Shown here: piece after piece, positions 61,409-64,000 of the stretch
Layout: each line of letters starts with the position of its first letter
Position numbering within the stretch: position 1 is the stretch's first letter
NCBI RefSeq assembly: GCF_001613085.1
Contig: NZ_BDBR01000003.1
Location: forward strand, 1-64,000
Source: Nocardia salmonicida NBRC 13393
GTDB taxonomy: Bacteria; Actinomycetota; Actinomycetes; Mycobacteriales; Mycobacteriaceae
Direction: 5' to 3'
DNA length: 64,000 nucleotides
Notes under the pieces: generated by a model
What the model saw: only the letters and a program-made list of their open reading frames with translations
Database searches by the model: none
Told to the model about the DNA's origin: nothing
Made by a program: the position numbers and the translations under genes

Positions 61409-62373
61409 TGTCGGTGCTCCTGCGTTCGACCATGCTCGCCGCCGCGCGCTCGCCCCGGCTGGAACGCACCGTCACCCGGCTGCCGGTCAGCCGGGCGGTG
61501 GTGGCCCGCTTCGTCGCGGGCACCACCACGGAGCAGGTGGTGCGTGCCGCCGAAACCCTCTTGCGCTCTGGGCGTTTCGTCAGCATCGACTATCTCGGCG
61601 AGGACACCACCGACCTGGCCGGTGCCGAGGCGACCCTCGCGCAGTACCGGACCTTGATCGCCGCGCTCGGCGCACTCCCCCAGTCCGAGGTGGCGACGGG
61701 AGCTGTTCGGCCACTGGAGGTTTCGGTGAAACTGTCCGCGCTCGGACAGGCTGTGCCGAGCGACGGTCACGCCATCGCGCGCGAGCACGCCCGCCAGATC
61801 TGTGCCGCCGCCGAGGCCGCGGGGATCTGGGTGACCGTCGACGCCGAAGACCACACCACCACCGACTCGACGCTGTCGATCGTGCGCGAACTCCGCACCG
61901 ACTACCCGTGGCTGGGCACGGTGTTGCAGGCGTATCTGCGCCGCACCGAGGACGACTGCCGCGCGATGGCGGGTCCGGGGTCGCGCATCAGGTTGTGCAA
62001 GGGCGCCTACGACGAACCGGAGTCGGTCGCCTTCCGCGACAAGGCCGAAGTCGACGCGTCCTATCTGCGGTGCCTCGGCGTGCTCACCGCGGGCGCGGGC
62101 TATCCGATGATCGCCTCGCACGACCCGGCGGTGATCACCGCGGCCGCGGTCGGGATGCAGGCGGCGCAGCGCAAGACCGAGGAGTACGAATACCAGATGC
62201 TGTTCGGTATTCGGCCCGACGAACAGCAGCGACTCGCCGCCGCGGGCAACCATGTTCGGGTGTATGTCCCCTACGGTGACCAGTGGTACGGGTACTTCAT
62301 GCGCAGGCTGGCCGAAAGGCCCGCCAACCTCGGGTTCTTCTTCCGCGCACTGGTCGGCTCGCGCGGAAGATGA
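61408..62373 (+). CDS. Proline dehydrogenase (monofunctional)
   Basis: The 321-residue FAD-dependent enzyme has the PRODH barrel signatures VSVKLSALGQAVPSDG, DAEDHTTTDSTLSIV, RIRLCKGAYDEPESVAF and the C-terminal YVPYGDQWYGYFMRRLAERP that binds proline. It makes P5C and feeds electrons to the respiratory chain. It begins in TGATG overlap with the upstream dehydrogenase, so the two enzymes are made together. Confidence 0.95.
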   Translation: MSVLLRSTMLAAARSPRLERTVTRLPVSRAVVARFVAGTTTEQVVRAAETLLRSGRFVSIDYLGEDTTDLAGAEATLAQYRTLIAALGALPQSEVATGAVRPLEVSVKLSALGQAVPSDGHAIAREHARQICAAAEAAGIWVTVDAEDHTTTDSTLSIVRELRTDYPWLGTVLQAYLRRTEDDCRAMAGPGSRIRLCKGAYDEPESVAFRDKAEVDASYLRCLGVLTAGAGYPMIASHDPAVITAAAVGMQAAQRKTEEYEYQMLFGIRPDEQQRLAAAGNHVRVYVPYGDQWYGYFMRRLAERPANLGFFFRALVGSRGR

Positions 62374-62500
62374 CCGGTTCGGTCGAACAGTCATTGCCGC
62401 TGAACATTATTCACTCTCGGTGACTACGCCGCGCGCGTGGCGGTGTACTCGCAGGAGCACACCGTGACGCGGCGGTGTGCGCCGATGGAAGGAAACGCGA

Positions 62501-63928
62501 ATGTCTTTCGCAGAGCTGCGCACCCAGATGTTGCGTCGCAAACCACTGATAGAGGTCGACGACGAGATCCCCAGTGACGAGCGGCTCGCCAAATCACTCG
62601 GGCTCTGGCAGCTCACCGCGATCGGCGTCGGCGGCATCATCGGTGCGGGCATCTTCACCCTGGCGGGCTCGGTCGCGCACTCGGTCACCGGTCCTGCGGT
62701 GCTGATCTCGTTCCTGATCGCCGGTGTGGCCAGTGCCGCGGCAGCGCTGTGCTACGCCGAATTCGCCGGCATGGTCCCGAAAGCCGGGTCGGCCTACACC
62801 TACGGCTACGTCTCGCTCGGTGAGCTCGCCGGCTGGTTCATCGGCTGGGATCTGCTGCTCGAGTACATCGCGGTGGCGGCGGTGGTCGCGATCGGTGTGT
62901 CGGGGTACTTCGGGTTCCTGCTCGATCAGATCGGCCTGACCCTGCCGGAGTGGATGCTCGGCGCGCCCGGCACCGGCGACGGGCGGGTGATCGACCTGTT
63001 CGCGGTGCTGTTCTGTCTGGGCACCGCGTGGGTGCTCTCGCGCGGTATCGCCAGTGTCGGCCGGTTCGAGACGATCGCGGTCGGCATCAAGGTCGCCCTG
63101 GTCGCACTCATCGTGGCGCTCGGGGTGTCCCACATCGACAGCGCCAACTACGACCCGTACTTCCCGTTCGGCACCGGCGCGGTGTGGACGGGCGCGGCGA
63201 CGGTGTTCTTCGCGGTATTCGGTTACGACGCGATGAGTACCGCGGCCGAGGAGTCCATCGACGGGCGCAAGCACCTGCCCAAGGCGATCATCTACTCCCT
63301 CGCCATCGCGATGGTGCTCTACGTGCTGGCCACGCTCGTGCTCACCGGCATGCAGAAGTACACCGAGATCAGCCCGACCAGTGGTTTCTCCACCGCGTTC
63401 GAATCGGTCGGGATGCCGGGCGTCGCCAATATCATCGCGGTCGGCGCGATCGTGGGCATCGTCACCGTCGTGCTCACCTTCATGCTCGGCGTCACCCGGG
63501 TGTGGTTCGCGATGAGCCGCGACGGGCTGCTGCCCATCTGGTTCGCCAAAACCCACCCCACCCGCAAGGTCCCGACCAGGGTCACCTGGATCGTCGGCTT
63601 CGGCGCCGCGATCCTGGCCGGCGTGCTGCCGATCAACACCGTCGCCGAGCTCACCAATATCGGCATCCTGATGGCCTTCATCGTGGTGTGCGTCTCGGTG
63701 ATCGTGTTGCGGCGCACCAGGCCCGAGGCCCCGCGCTCGTTCCGGCTGCCGTTGATGCCGGTGATTCCGCTGGTCGGGATCGGTTTCTCGGCCTACCTGA
63801 TCTGGTCGCTGCCGTGGGAGACCTGGGTGCGGTTCGCCGGTTGGCTCGTGGTCGGTCTGATCGTGTACTTCACCTATTCGCGCAAGCATTCGGTGATGAA
63901 CCGGACCGCGCCGGAGCCGAGCAACTAG
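62501..63928 (+). CDS. Amino-acid permease, APC superfamily (CAT-like)
   Basis: The 475-residue protein has twelve hydrophobic segments and the cationic-amino-acid-transporter signature LWQLTAIGVGGIIGAGIFTL, then YAEFAGMVPKAGSAYTYGYV and FAVFGYDAMSTAAEESIDGR. It follows the proline catabolic genes after 127 bases and is probably part of that regulon; a proline or related amino-acid substrate is suggested only by context. ATG 62501 has GGAAA upstream. Confidence 0.93.
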   Translation: MSFAELRTQMLRRKPLIEVDDEIPSDERLAKSLGLWQLTAIGVGGIIGAGIFTLAGSVAHSVTGPAVLISFLIAGVASAAAALCYAEFAGMVPKAGSAYTYGYVSLGELAGWFIGWDLLLEYIAVAAVVAIGVSGYFGFLLDQIGLTLPEWMLGAPGTGDGRVIDLFAVLFCLGTAWVLSRGIASVGRFETIAVGIKVALVALIVALGVSHIDSANYDPYFPFGTGAVWTGAATVFFAVFGYDAMSTAAEESIDGRKHLPKAIIYSLAIAMVLYVLATLVLTGMQKYTEISPTSGFSTAFESVGMPGVANIIAVGAIVGIVTVVLTFMLGVTRVWFAMSRDGLLPIWFAKTHPTRKVPTRVTWIVGFGAAILAGVLPINTVAELTNIGILMAFIVVCVSVIVLRRTRPEAPRSFRLPLMPVIPLVGIGFSAYLIWSLPWETWVRFAGWLVVGLIVYFTYSRKHSVMNRTAPEPSN

Positions 63929-63958
63929 GTCCTCGGCCGACTGTGCTGTGATGGGTCG

Positions 63959-64000
63959 ATGAGATCGGAGCGGGACGCCGCCGCGGCGGGTGCGAGACAG
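63959..64000 (+). CDS. Start of an unidentified gene (cut by window end)
   Basis: ATG 63959 opens a frame encoding MRSERDAAAAGARQ that runs past the window. Fourteen residues are too few to identify it, and no ribosome binding site is clear. Confidence 0.3.
   Translation, partial: MRSERDAAAAGARQ

Overview
The window is GC-rich, densely packed actinobacterial DNA. The gene content (FprA/FdxA redox pair, Eis-type acetyltransferase, a PruC-like regulator beside the proline genes, GTG starts, ATGA-coupled operons and many apparently leaderless starts) suggests a chromosomal segment of a Mycobacteriales member such as Nocardia or Rhodococcus. That assignment is inferred from gene content only. 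No rRNA, tRNA or CRISPR was seen.

The strongest theme is uptake and redox processing of a sulfur- or nitrogen-type oxyanion or organosulfur substrate. Two paralogous clusters are present. Cluster 1 (1-7333, minus strand) encodes, in transcription order, a GntR/UTRA regulator, an AprA/FrdA-like flavoprotein, a HEAT-repeat protein, a 2[4Fe-4S] ferredoxin, a lipoprotein binding protein with a NosL-like C-terminal domain, an ABC permease, an ABC ATPase, an FdxA-like 7Fe ferredoxin and an FprA-like NADPH-ferredoxin reductase that runs off the window. Cluster 2 (18461-26732, plus strand) has the same parts in another order, with the flavoprotein and HEAT protein fused into one 912-aa polypeptide. 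An IS605-type element (intact TnpB, wrecked TnpA) sits between its permease and ATPase genes. A third, unrelated operon (40956-33380, minus strand) encodes an ABC importer, a DszB-like desulfinase homologue with an aligned Cys/His/Arg triad, two SsuD-type flavin monooxygenases, a class II aldolase-like protein and a signal-less binding-protein-like protein. It faces an IclR regulator across two matching TTTCC-N7-GGAAA dyads. A YeiH-type putative sulfite/sulfate exporter with a LysR regulator (7409-10140), a luciferase-like monooxygenase (47741-48733) and an alkyl-sulfatase-like enzyme (55885-57924) fit the same sulfur theme.

Between these lie housekeeping and accessory genes: leuA with a leucine-rich leader peptide and attenuator-like hairpin (10555-12430); an FCD-type GntR regulator with an orphan ABC ATPase (12481-13931); an ADP-ribosylglycohydrolase; a solo KOW protein and a MepB-like protein (13898-16144); a HAD phosphatase and a thioesterase (16783-18271); a beta-lactamase-fold hydrolase and Eis (26978-29443); a two-component system (30876-32665); an MFS exporter (42029-43462); an amino-acid permease (46181-47596); small oxidoreductases (47741-50287); a membrane protease-like protein, gluconokinase and a CocE-like hydrolase (51453-54827).

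The right end carries a proline-catabolic module (57991-63928): a PucR-type regulator divergent from P5C dehydrogenase and proline dehydrogenase, followed by an APC permease. Perfect inverted repeats behave as terminators at the convergent ends 10521-10548, 30819-30854 and 33329-33367. No gene-free stretch exceeds about 300 bases.
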